Source: Spisula solida (lineage: Eukaryota; Mollusca; Bivalvia; Venerida; Mactridae). Taken from it: a stretch of 64,000 nt of DNA. Below the pieces are notes generated by a model. It searched no databases. It saw only the letters and a list, made by a program, of their open reading frames with translations, and was not told the DNA's origin. The position numbers and the translations under genes were made by a program. The stretch lies in assembly GCA_947247005.1 (NCBI GenBank), contig OX365948.1, positions 7,440,001 through 7,504,000 of the forward strand. Reading direction: 5' to 3'. Shown one piece after another: positions 35,601 to 46,384 of the stretch; position 1 is the stretch's first letter, and each line of letters begins with the position of its first letter.

Positions 35601-38600
35601 TTGTCAATGGATTAACGTTATGGATAGTTTTCACAGCAAGAGCCCAAATTACACCGTGCAAACCAGCTGTTGCTCAAAACTAAATTTGATAAGTGTTAAA
35701 CAAGAGATATATTGTCGTTTTTTGTTTCTGACAAGTCCAAATTGATCTATAAATCCTAATTTCATGGACACTGCACACTATAATATGTAAGTCATCCTCA
35801 CCTTTCTATAGATGACTAAGCTACATTCTAGTGTTCACATACTGTGAAGTTATGCATTTTTTTAAAGGTAGCCAAGAGCCATTTTCAAGGCTCGACACTA
35901 ACACTGGTCCGAGACCAGTGAAAATCCAGAAGGACCAGTGAAAATTCTGAAGGACCAGTAACTGTCCTATTTACAAATTGGGCGCTTTTGCCCTGTCGGA
36001 CCAGTGGCAAAAATAGTTAGTATCTAGGCCTGATTTTTACAACTTTGGTGGGTGACAGCTTGTGATCAAACCCAAGTCCTCTAACACTCAAAGCAGATGG
36101 TCAACCACTAGGTTATACAGTCAAATTGCAGAACATACAAGAGCATTGTGACTAGGTAGTTTGTATGTCACTTACTGTATCAGTCTCAGCTGCACGTTTA
36201 ACAGGTGAACTTGATGTATCGTCCTTTTCTGATTCTGTGATTGTCTCCCCTGCATGATCCTGTAACCAGGAATCATCGGCCCACACTAAAACAACAACAA
36301 CATGATGTACAACCACACTAAACAACAACAACAACAACCTGATCAATACTCAAAATTGTAAGTTAGTTGCCAATGTATGAAACCATTAGGTAACAACCTC
36401 ATAATTCAATTTCATTAATTCAGAAAGCTTATTGCACAGAAAATGTTGTTTTCAATTTGTCGAAACAAGGTCTTTGAACAATAATCAATCCTAACCTTGG
36501 TTGTACTATAAACCACAGTGCAACTTCTCTAGAATGGTCCTTTCATAAACAATAACCTTTCTATAATAATGGTTTCATTATCCTGTTGTAAAAATATCAA
36601 TCTGTCAATCCAACATTTCTTGGCAACAGCAAAGATATGTGCTTCCCCAATACTAATACCAGAAATAATAGGACTTTTGTCATAACATCGCAGAAAATTA
36701 GAAATTTTGAAAGCAGATTTGCTATAAACAATATTTCATCTTTCTCTGAGAAATATTTGAAGTATAAAAGCAACTCATTGATAAATAAAGTCTGTCAAAC
36801 ATTAAATACACTATGTGCCATGGAGATGGATCATCAAACATTATATACACTATGTGCCATGGAAGTGGATCATGTGTGCGTCAAACATTATATACACTAT
36901 GTGCCATTGAGGTGGATCATCAAACATTATATACACTATGTGCCATGGAAGTGGATCATGTGTGTGTCAAACATTAAATACACTATGTGCCATGGGGGTG
37001 GATCATGTGTGTGTCAAACATTAAATACACTAAGTGCCATGGAGGTGGATCATCAAACATTATATACACTATGTGCCATGGAGGTGGATCATCAAACAAT
37101 ATATACACTATGTGCCATGGAGGTGGATCATCAAACATTATATACACTATGTGCCATAGAGGTGGATCATCAAACATTATATACACTATGTGCCATGGAG
37201 GTGAATCATCAAACATTATATACACTATGTGCCATGGAGGTGGATCATCAAACATTATATACACTATGTGCCATGGAGGTGGGTCATCAAACATTATATA
37301 CACTATGTGCCATGGAGGTGGATCATCAAACATTATATACACTATGTGCCATGGAGGTGGATCATCAAACATTATATACACTATGTGCCATGGAGGTGGA
37401 TCATCAAACATTATATACACTATGTGCCATGGAGGTGGATCATCAAACATTATATACACTATGTGCCATGGAAGTGGATCATCAAACATTATATACACTA
37501 TGTGCCATGGAAGTGGGTCATCAAACATTATATACACTATGTGTCATGGAGTTGGATCATGCTGTGACAGTACGATGAGGGTGGTAATGATCAGTGTGAC
37601 TCACCTAGGCATTACATGGTTGCTATGACAACGCTTTGTATGAGTATCACCAACAACAATCAATGTTTGTTGTCCAAATAAAGAGCATAAAATGCTATGC
37701 ATATATAAGATAAATATCATTGAAGTGCAAGTGTTGCTTAAGAAGTTATAAGAAAATTTCTATTATATCTGGATCGCCCCTCATAGTGCTGTTCTTATGA
37801 GGTTGTACAAAGACCTATACATTGTTTACAATCCAAATATATCATTAACCCTATATTACATACAGGGGCGGATCCAGGATTTGGCGTTAGGGGGGGCGTA
37901 CATTCATGTATTGACCCCCCCCCCCTTCAAAGAAATGTGCGAGCGAAGCGAGCAAGAAAAAATTTATCCCTGAGAAGCATTCCACACAATTTCGTTCTTC
38001 ATCTTATAATATTCATTGATAAAGTTAATGTGAGAGAAAGGCGAGCAAGAATATAATTATTATTTGAGCAGCTTTCCCGCATACTCATTCCCTACTTGAC
38101 AAACTTAACTGATAGCGGTTGTGCGAGCGGAGTGAGCAAGAAAAAAAATGCAATCATCTTTTTCAGCAGCATACACCACACACTCATCACTTGGTAATAT
38201 TCACTGATTTAGTAATTGTAAGAAATGGAAAAAAATCAGTGTTTATTTGAGCAACATACCCAACAAACTCATTGATAAATCGAAAACTTTCATTGAATTT
38301 GCGTAGATCTACAGCGAGCGAAACGAACAAGAAAAATCGTTGTTTATATAGCCAGGACTAACAATAATCGACTGGATAATATTCACTGATATATAGCTGC
38401 TGTGAATACGTCACGAAGAAAAAAATGCACTGTCTATCTGAGCAGCATACCCTGCGAACTCCAGGGCTTCACTTTTGTTCAAGTGGAAATGTGAAATACT
38501 TGGGATCCAGCGACTAGGGGGTCCAGTTGCTTTCTGCCTCGTGACGTTCTAAAAAGAACCACGGAATTCGTCAGCTGCATTCTGAGATATCTTTTTTTAA

Positions 38601-41600
38601 TGAAAAGGACAGGTTTATTAGACAACCAAGCCAACTGTATTAATATTTTATGACTTGTCAGACATTTTTAATGTGCTAGAATTTCTCAAGCTGATGTTTG
38701 GCACCATGCTACCAATCAGTTTCATATCTTGTTGCTTGCATACAGCATTAAGTTCACTTTAAAATCAATAAATTGATTATTGTTTTATTGACGCGAGGGA
38801 AGCGAGCGAAAAAAATTGCATATCAATATTGTTCTTACATCCAAAATATGATAAATTACCTAGGCTCCGACGATTTTAGGGGGGGCGTACGCCGGGTCCG
38901 CCCCCCCCCCCTGGATCCGCCTATGACATAGACCCCTAACCTATTCACCCAAATTAGAGAAAGTATCAATTATTCTGGTAAGAGTTTGAAGTGAGATTGT
39001 GCAAACCTGTCTTCATATCTTGAAAATAACTGGTGATTGATGTCCATAACTATTTTTATAGAAATCTAGAAGTTAAGATGTTCTTCCTTCAAATATCATC
39101 CGTTTAAACAACATCATTACCTGCTTTGGCGTGTCCTTCCTTCATTTTCATAGGTTTGGCTAGATTACATCTTATAGTTTTACCAAACAATTCTGCATCA
39201 TTCTGAAAATAGAGCGAAATTATTTTCATTTCATTGTTGCATTCTTAATAAACCAAAAAATACTCTCCAAATATATTGACATTATCTCGACACATATTTT
39301 ATTTCTGTCTTGTTCAGAGAAGAAACAATTTCTTACTTAATATTTACTGATATTAATTATTAAAGTAAGAAAAGTGAATGTAAACTTACCATATTGTCGA
39401 TAGCTGCCCCAGCATCCTGCAAAACAAACATGTGTGTTAATAAATAGTAAACATACAAGAAATATTCATGAGATGTAATATCTAACTCCAAAATAGGAAA
39501 CCTGTAACTTTATCAGTACCATATAACCTCCCGAAACGGCACCTCTGAGAAGCGGCAAACTCTGAGAAGTGGCACATTTATTTCACCCGTTTGTTTTAAC
39601 CCTTATTTTAACCTCAGTAGAACAACACCTCCACAGAGCGGCAAACGGCCGTTAAAATTGTTTACCTTTTGTATGGTTTACCTCTGAGAAGCAACAGGTG
39701 TGTTTTTACAACGGCATATTCACACGTGTTTACATAACTCCATACGATGTTGTTTTCTATTTGACTCACCTTCATGGACTATTATAATTATCGCTCATCC
39801 AGGAACCTATAGCTGATAGCCGCGGGCGCTAGTAAATTAGAGACTGTCTTTGGGATCAGTTTGACAATATGACGAAGTAACACCGTACATACCATGCACT
39901 TGATGAGATGCATTAAACTCGATTTTTTAAAATTAAAGTCATTATTAATAATTGTAAATGAAATATCAAAACATGCTTATCAATCAGTATAAGAAAGGAA
40001 ATTCAGGTACACGTCGTCTAAACTTTCAGCATATGCATTGACACACGCGAGAGGTAAACCAATTACCGATCAAATTGTCTAGTGTGCGATATGACGCAAT
40101 AGAGATTTTAACACTTTGGAGGTAAACAAATAGATTTAATATGGCATGTGCATATTAAATAATATGGATTCGGTTTATAATGTTGAGAGTTGGGTTTAAT
40201 AGCAACAAGAAATATCACTGAATGTGATGAATACCCCCAGCAACTGCTTGACACAGCCATACATGCACAACTAGACTTGGTACTGATCGGTCATGCAAAG
40301 TTTAATTAAAATCCGACCAATGGTTACAGAGAAATAGCGCAGATAAAATTTATAAGTGTAAAAAACAAAGGGCCATAACTACCTTAAAATTGATCCAACC
40401 AACGGGCGCCGATGATATGCACAACTAGAAATTGTACTAATGAGCTAAGAAAAGTTTCAATGAAATACGACCAATGGTTACAGAGAAATAGCCATGACAG
40501 TATTTAAAAGTGAAAAAAATGAAGGGCCATTACTCCCTTAAAATTAATTTGATGGAAGTCTGCCGACGATATGCACAACTAGACTTGGTACTGATCAGTC
40601 ACGCAAAGTTTCAATGAAATACGACCAACGGTTGTGGAGAAATAGCGCAGACAAAATTTATAAGTATAAAAAAATAAAGGGCCATAACTCCCTTTAAATT
40701 AATCCGACCAATGTCCGCCGACGATATGCACAACTAGACTTGGTACTGATCAGTCATGCAAAGTTTCAATTAAATACGACCAACGCTTGCGGAGAAATAG
40801 TGCGGACAAAATTTATAAGTATAAAAAATAAAGGGCCATAACTCCCTTTAAATTAATCCGCCCAATGTCCGCCGACGATATGCACAACTAGACTTGGTAC
40901 TGATCAGTCATGCAAAGTTTCAATGAAATACGACCAACGGTTGCGGAGAAATAGCGCGGACAAAATTTATAAGTATAAAAAATAAAGGGCCATAACTCCC
41001 TTAAAATTAATCCGACCAATGTCCGCCGACGACATGCACAACTAGACTTGGTACTGATCAGTCATGCAAAGTTCCAATGAAATACGACCAACGGTTGCGG
41101 AGAAATAGCGCGGACAAAATTTGTACAGACCAACCAACCAACAGACCAACCAACCAACCAACCTCAAGCATGACTCCAATATAGCCCCCATATACTATGT
41201 ATCTGGGGGTATAATAAATACTAGACGTGTTAATTGTACGCATTTTTGGATCTAATCAACGATCTTAATTAAATATATCGCAAAACGCGTGGCTACGAGT
41301 AGATCTAATTTTATGAAATTAATCACAAACGACATCAATTTTAGATTACTGTGATTATGTAAACTCAGTAGTCTATGAACGACATTCTAAAATAATCTAC
41401 CTCTACAGAGCGACACCTCCGCAGAGCGGCAGTTTTTTGTCTCCATCGGATGTCGCTCTACGGAGGTTATGCTGTATAAATACTTAATATTTTCTGACAA
41501 TTAAGAGTCATTTTATAACCAATAGGGGTTATACAGAACTAGCACGACCTAGTGAAATTAAGGATCCAAGGTGTAGTTGGTTTGCATTAAAACAGTATAT

Positions 41601-44600
41601 CCAAATATATTCGTAAGGGAGAACAAAACAAAAACATTTACAAACCTCAAAAAGTTCGAATTCTATAAATGCAAATCCTCGGTGCTTCTCTGAAAGAAAA
41701 GTAATTTATTTGAGCAACAATATATTGTTTAATTTATATACCATCTGAAAATCATAGTTTTGTTTTTCTTTCAAAAAGTATCAAGTTCCAATTTATTGCA
41801 TTAATTATATTTTAATCAAGAACTGAAGTGAATAAAAGAACGTGTTTAAAATATTTGTTCATTGCTTTTTGTGGAACTGACAGGTTTTGAAAAGTTAAGT
41901 TTTGGCCAAATAAAAACATGGCTATCATACTTGTATTATAAATGAATAGTGGAATAGAGAAATCAGAATACATTTTTTTTTTGGGTAAAGATTGATTATT
42001 TTGTCTATTTACCTGTTTCATAATCTAATGGTATATTGATATCCGTTATATCACCGAATGGAATGAATGCAGCATGTAGTATCTTCTCGTCAACTTCCTC
42101 GGAAATCCCACCTGTAATGATTGCAGTGCAAATTACTAGCACATTTAAAAACAGTGTACATTATACAGTAACATTGATGGTTTGTATCATAAGTGTCCTG
42201 ACAATATGTACAACTACGCTTGGTACCAAGTATTCATGTGAAGTTTCACTGAAATCTGACCAACTGTTGATGCGGAACAAGCACAGACAAATCTGGTGAC
42301 AACAATCCATCCAGGCCGACAGACGTCCAATCTACTCGCAAGTAGCAGACCGCATCACAATGATTTAATTTAAATGAAACACTATCAAGCCATTGCGTGA
42401 CGTCATTTTCTGCAGTGTCAATAGTCGAGATAAGCTCTGTACATCCGTTACAATCTATACAGAACGCTGAATGCAACATGGTATTTCTGGACAGTGTTGT
42501 GTATTTTATATAAAAATTAACTGTAAAATAAAACTGATTTCCCAAATACAGTATTATTAATGTACTGTTTAAAAATGAAAGAACAACATTGCAAATAAAA
42601 ACAAAATTTCTGAATTTCGATGATAAATATCACAGACTGGTGGGGGCGTTCAGAGTTTATTTCGACTATTGACACTGCGGAAAATAATTTTACGCAATGG
42701 TTTCTGAGAGTTCAGAAATATGTGAATTTGGGAGTTGTATACGATATGTGAATAGTCACGATGTACAAGTTTAATTTCAACCCCCAGTAATTGTCTGGAT
42801 CAGAGTTTTCAGTTGTCACTTCAGGCCTCAACAAATATTTTTAAAAGCACTCGTCCTGCAATATAGACAAAGAAGAAAACCCCAAAATCTTACTTGTCCT
42901 GCTATAATATGAACTAATGCACAGCATATGTAGCGGACTATGTCAGTTGTCGTACATTATTTGTAACATGCTCATCTAGTACTGGATTTTTTGGTGATGC
43001 ATAACTTCACAAAAAATTGTTTGGTTACGAAGTTACGAATCTGGAGCAAGCCGTTTTCAAAAGGCGCTACCGAGCGCTTTCCTACGTCTATGCAACCTAT
43101 CAAAGCGGTTTGTTGCACAAGAAAGCGTGCGATAGCGGTTTGATACGCAATATTGGGTACAAAGTAACGATGACGATACAAACCTGCTATCGTTTGTCAG
43201 TCCGAATGAACACGAATAATACACGTTTTTCAATTTGTTTAATTCTAGGTCTACTTTATTCAGGGGTAACTAATTTAAAAATGAATAATTAGATATAAAC
43301 ACAGATAACAACTGATTTCTAGGCCTTATTTGATATTTTATCTTTTTTTAATGGGTTGCATGAGCATACCAGATAGTACTTTTGTTCAAAAGAAAAGGCT
43401 ATTTTCATTTCAATTAATCATATTACGATTAAATATCAAACATCTTTAATCTTAATCACCTTTTTTTGTTAAATAAACCCTGCAAATCGTCACAACATAA
43501 AAGGGATTTAAACGGAAAATTACGGGTTTTATTGTATCCAATAACGACAACAACAACATGTAATTAGTTTTCGCGACCTTCATCCCGCGAATATTTTTTG
43601 ACGATTTTGGAGGGATTTTTTAATTACATCTCGGCGAGGAATTATGAAAATGCATTTGTTTTACTTTCTTTACAATAACCTACAACTACGATGTGGATTA
43701 TCACCGTCTGGTCTAGATACATAAATACCCGAAACGGACTTTAATTAATTGTATTGCAAACTTTGCGATGGGAAATAACCGAAACTTGTGTCTTTTTCAT
43801 TAGATTTTCTTAAGATTGGTTGATATTTCGCACGTATGAACGATTCCCGCTCGACTTACTTCGTTATCTCAGAGTAATCATGTGTCTCATAACAGTTTGT
43901 AGCATCGTTTATGCACTGAAAATGTTAAAATTTCCTTCCGAAGTGGGCAAAAAAATGGCTGCCTTTTTTGTGTCCAAACATTTAGGAAATAGCCCTCCCC
44001 ATGTAAAAAGATTGGTTGCATAGCAACCATGGAAGACTGATAATTATTATCTTTTCTTTTCTAGACAGGGGCCTACGCTAGTTTTTGGAATATTTTTAAA
44101 CATCATTAAAAAATAAAAGAAAATTTATGAGCTGCCGAATATCGCATTTTAATTTTTTTTTGTTATTCTATTAGCAGCAATTTTCTAGTATCTTTGCTTC
44201 AGTGCGGGATTTTAACACAAATTTTTAGATCCATTAGTGAATTCAAACTCTGACTAAACCACGTGCACACGTGTATCGTAAACCGGATCTTATCGATTGG
44301 GCTTCGCCAAACGTATAGTCCGCTATAAATAAAGAAGGAAGATATTGTGCAGGACGAGCAGACGAGTGGATTCATTGAGGCCTGCACTTTGTTACAACGA
44401 AGTTTCTTGTATTTAGGAAATGTAAGTGGCTTATCTACGCATTTCACTCCTTCTTAATTCTCTACTGGTAATTGTCAGTAATGGGGCATGGGTTGTGTTT
44501 TGGGCCATATATATTGAAATATCAGGTTCCTGTGCAATAATGCACCTATCCATATTTTACCTCACGGTCAGGTCGGCAGGCATACACAGGACATTTAGAC

Positions 44601-45594
44601 AGAAGACGATTCCAGGCAGGAAGGAAGGTAGTCAAACCATTTCGACACAATCTATACAGGGATGCCCGTGTTTTGGTCTAGTTAGTGTCTGTCTGTAGTG
44701 GCGGGACCGTCAGAATTTTAAGCAGCCACTTGCAGACAGCTTATGTCTGTAGTGGCTGGACCGTCAGAATTTTAAGCAGCCACTTGCAGACAGCTTGGGC
44801 CTGTTCGGAACGCTGTTCCGCACATTCCGGACAGTGGAACACACTTACGAACAAACCGGAACACTGTTCGGAACATGTTCTTTCTGTGCCCGCCACAGAG
44901 GTGGTGCAGCCAGAACAGTCACGTGATTACAGCAAGAACAATGGTCGCTTGTGTCATAAAATAGAATAAATTAAATTTATTTTCCAATTATGGGGCATTG
45001 CGGGCAAACAGTCACATTCAAATATATCATTATGCATATTTTGTTCTCCAATATTACGGCTGCAACTACAATTTTGGTCATCTTAAACATTTTACTTTCT
45101 GTTCCGTTTCGTTCGTAAGGTGTTTGGAGTAGAACATTCGGCACATTCGGCACACTGTGCAGGACAGTTCCGTTTTGTTCGTAAGTTGTTCGGAGTAGAA
45201 CATCCCGCACAGTGTGCGGAACAAACGCTACGAACATGCCCCTTATCTGTCTAGAAGGAAGGAATATGTCAAGTTGAATGAATCTGGTCACGGGAAATTG
45301 ACTTAGGCAAGATTTTTGATCCCAGCATTTAGAAATTTAGACACCGCAAAATGCAGACAACCATTTAACAAGCATCTCTCACAGAGGGTTTTAGACAAAT
45401 AAACCACTTATATTTGTGTCGCGAAAACATATTGCATTTGATCATTCAGTGGAGTGAGATCATATCATAGACGAAATCCCTAACTTAAAATGTATCTTAT
45501 CATTGATTTTATTGATGAAGGTGTATTAAACATTTAAACAATCTAATAAAGGGATCATACCGACATAAACCATGCGTTTCGTGTTCGTCGTCAT
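29677..45594 (-). CDS. PPIE: Peptidyl-prolyl cis-trans isomerase E (RRM + cyclophilin), complete
   Basis: Twelve exons on the - strand, 5' to 3': 45594-45561, 42111-42013, 41689-41646, 39416-39390, 39202-39121, 36285-36176, 35446-35320, 33473-33394, 31945-31840, 31386-31311, 30321-30255, 29745-29677. Total 921 nt, 306 aa; human PPIE is about 301 aa. All introns are GT..AG and all phases close. N-terminal RRM (residues about 8-85): RNP2 MVYVGG, RNP1 [10 protein letters not shown]. An acidic/basic linker holds the conserved WADDSW and PVKRAAE. The cyclophilin domain (about 148-305) keeps the residues known for catalysis and cyclosporin binding: R196, F201, M202, Q204, A242, F254, W262, L263, H267. 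Known role of the family: nuclear proline isomerase associated with the spliceosome. Exon 4 is only 27 nt. A partial tandem copy of exon 10 lies upstream at 31424-31486. Introns are full of mobile DNA. Confidence 0.96.
29985..30065 (-). repeat. tRNA-like SINE remnant
   Basis: On the - strand a B-box-like GGGTTTGATTCCCGATC is preceded by a decayed tRNA body. There is no intact acceptor stem; it is a weak remnant in PPIE intron 11 or its flank. Confidence 0.4.
30525..30870. repeat. Dispersed repeat unit, same family as 52.7-53.97 kb
   Basis: Contains ttagctcatctgatttttga, gttaagttttgtgtttaggt, ccactttt and caccatcaatacctgacc, as in the satellite units at 52.7 kb. One full unit plus part of another, in PPIE intron 10. 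Confidence 0.8.
31361..31486 (-). repeat. 63-bp tandem duplication carrying part of PPIE exon 10 and its acceptor
   Basis: 31361-31423 and 31424-31486 are aligned copies. The first includes the working acceptor and the first 26 bases of exon 10. In the second the acceptor CAG/GGACTATG reads CAT/TGACTATG on the - strand, so the splice site is lost. Confidence 0.85.
32086..32285 (+). mobile_element. tRNA-derived SINE in PPIE intron 8
   Basis: The tRNA-like head has A-box-like TAGCCTAGTGGTTGAGCA and B-box-like GGTTTGATCC about 40 bp later, then a tRNA-unrelated body (ccagtatttcccttgttcag, ctctcataccctcgtggc). The cloverleaf is imperfect, so it is not a functional tRNA. Confidence 0.65.
34298..35256. 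mobile_element. mariner-like nonautonomous element in PPIE intron 7
   Basis: TIRs CAGGGTGTCCCAAAATATAT and, at the other end, ATTTTGGGACACCCTG, flanked by TA on both sides (34296-34297, 35257-35258), the Tc1/mariner signature. 959 bp with no transposase frame. Its right end is 63 bp from the PPIE exon 7 donor (exon edge 35320). Confidence 0.8.
36050..36122 (-). repeat. tRNA-like SINE head remnant
   Basis: - strand ACCTAGTGGTTGACCA (A-box-like) and GGGTTTGATCACAAGC (B-box-like). Related to the head at 32086. It lies 54 bp downstream of PPIE exon 6, in intron 6. Confidence 0.5.
36797..37560. repeat. 39-bp satellite in PPIE intron 5
   Basis: About nineteen units of catcaaacattatatacact, atgtgccatggaggtggat, nearly identical at the right and variable with 6-bp inserts (catgtgtgcgtc) at the left. 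As 39 is a multiple of three and the unit lacks stops in several frames, long ORFs appear on both strands; they are not genes. Confidence 0.95.
37864..38925. mobile_element. hAT-like element with GGATCC ends in PPIE intron 5
   Basis: Left end CAGGGGCGGATCCAGGATTT, right end complement CATAGGCGGATCCAGG, with GGGGGGGCGTAC blocks inside both ends. ACATA occurs next to each end (exact duplication uncertain). The interior carries the repeating gcgagcgaagcgagcaag motif and no coding frame. Confidence 0.75.
39516..41474. mobile_element. pogo/Tigger-like nonautonomous element in PPIE intron 3
   Basis: The left part reads ATAACCTCCCGAAACGGCAC; the right end complement reads CAGCATAACCTCCGTAGAGC, followed outside by TA. 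Repeated 'agaagcggcaaa / agagcggcag' motifs lie inside both ends. The 27-nt exon 4 (39390-39416) lies just outside its left edge. The exact left edge is uncertain. Confidence 0.5.
40240..41115. repeat. ~150-bp satellite within the pogo-like element
   Basis: Six units containing tatgcacaactagacttggt, actgatcagtcatgcaaag, acgaccaacggttgcggaga and aagggccataactcccttaa. The array ends in an accaaccaacc microsatellite (about 41126-41162). A stray diverged unit lies at about 42190-42300. Confidence 0.9.
42822..44390. mobile_element. Possible TIR element in PPIE intron 1
   Basis: Inverted ends: AGGCCTCAAC ... CTCGTCCTGCAATAT (42822-42865) and ATATTGTGCAGGACGAG ... TTGAGGCCTG (about 44342-44387). 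CACTT occurs next to each end. Interior short ORFs have no recognisable domain. Confidence 0.5.
44690..44797. repeat. 54-bp tandem duplication
   Basis: Two near-identical units (tgtctgtagtggcgggaccg, tcagaattttaagcagccac) at 44690-44743 and 44744-44797. Each unit is itself a near-inverted repeat (tgtctg ... cagaca). Confidence 0.9.
44798..45243. mobile_element. Fold-back element with GTTCGGAAC-type ends
   Basis: Left end GGGCCTGTTCGGAACGCTGT, right end complement GGGGCATGTTCGTAGCG. Both arms contain TTCCGCAC and CTTACGAACAAA, and gttcc/ggaac palindromes recur inside. No coding frame. Confidence 0.65.
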
Positions 45595-46079
45595 GATTTT
45601 TACAAGGGTTTAGTTTACCGGCGCACCGTCTGACAATTTCGACCGAAGTATTCCGCATGATAAATATGTCTGGCTAGCGACGTTTCTGCACTTAACACCG
45701 TGTTTTTTCTTGTTGTGTTGTTGAATTGCATGGTAAATTAACAATGACAGCGGCCGTTTCCAGAAAAGGGACTTTTGTTCTCTCAGAGTATGCAACATAT
45801 TTATTTCTTATAGGTTTTATTATATTGTAATTCCATTTATAAACAATACGCACCTGTTGCTAAGGAAGCTTTCTTTTAATTTCCAATTAAATCCCAATTA
45901 ATGAAGTATTTATCGATTTTTTCCCGATTTTTGCAAATATTTCGATGAATTTATTGACTACAATGTAGTTTAGTTAAAATCAACATAAATCAGAATAATA
46001 TATCCTTACTACAGAGCCCAAGATCATCTTACAGGTATCCTACTTAAAGTACAGATGATTTACTGTACCTGTAGGTAGT
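45595..46079. other. Upstream region of PPIE
   Basis: Should contain the PPIE promoter and 5' UTR (- strand). AT-rich, no TATA box in a convincing place. No second gene seen. Confidence 0.35.
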
Positions 46080-46150
46080 CACGCATGTATCGGTGCTATA
46101 TAATGAGCACGTTAAAGAACCTAGGAGCCTATTCAAAACGAGCTAGGGTA
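46080..46150 (+). repeat. SINE core fragment
   Basis: tgtatcggtgctatataatg, cacgttaaagaacc and cctattcaaaacgagctagg align with the central part of the SINE at 51858-52221 (tgtatccgtgctatacaccg, aacattaaagaacc, ctattcgaaataagagctagg). The tRNA head and tail are absent. Confidence 0.6.
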
Positions 46151-46384
46151 ACGTAAACGGGTTCCTTGTATAACACCTCTTTCTTCCTTTTCCAAGTAAA
46201 CTTCATCCCTCATATTGAGTATTATCGAAGTTGCATGAATATTCAAAGTCATGTGCAGCCAAGAACAACAGTAAATCAGAAAAATCCAAAATATACAGTT
46301 AAAATGATAAAAACGGCCGTGATGTTTAGACGACCACTGTCTGCAGTCTAGCTCGGAAGCTAACGATGGTATTGGCTGCTACGA

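Noticed and set aside
36637..37628. Overlapping ORFs of 112-313 codons on both strands
   Set aside because: They are translations of the 39-bp satellite, whose length is a multiple of three; no domain, and they lie in a PPIE intron.
42972..43292. Overlapping 69- and 91-codon ORFs in PPIE intron 1
   Set aside because: Opposite-strand mirror frames in a putative transposon interior with no recognisable motif.
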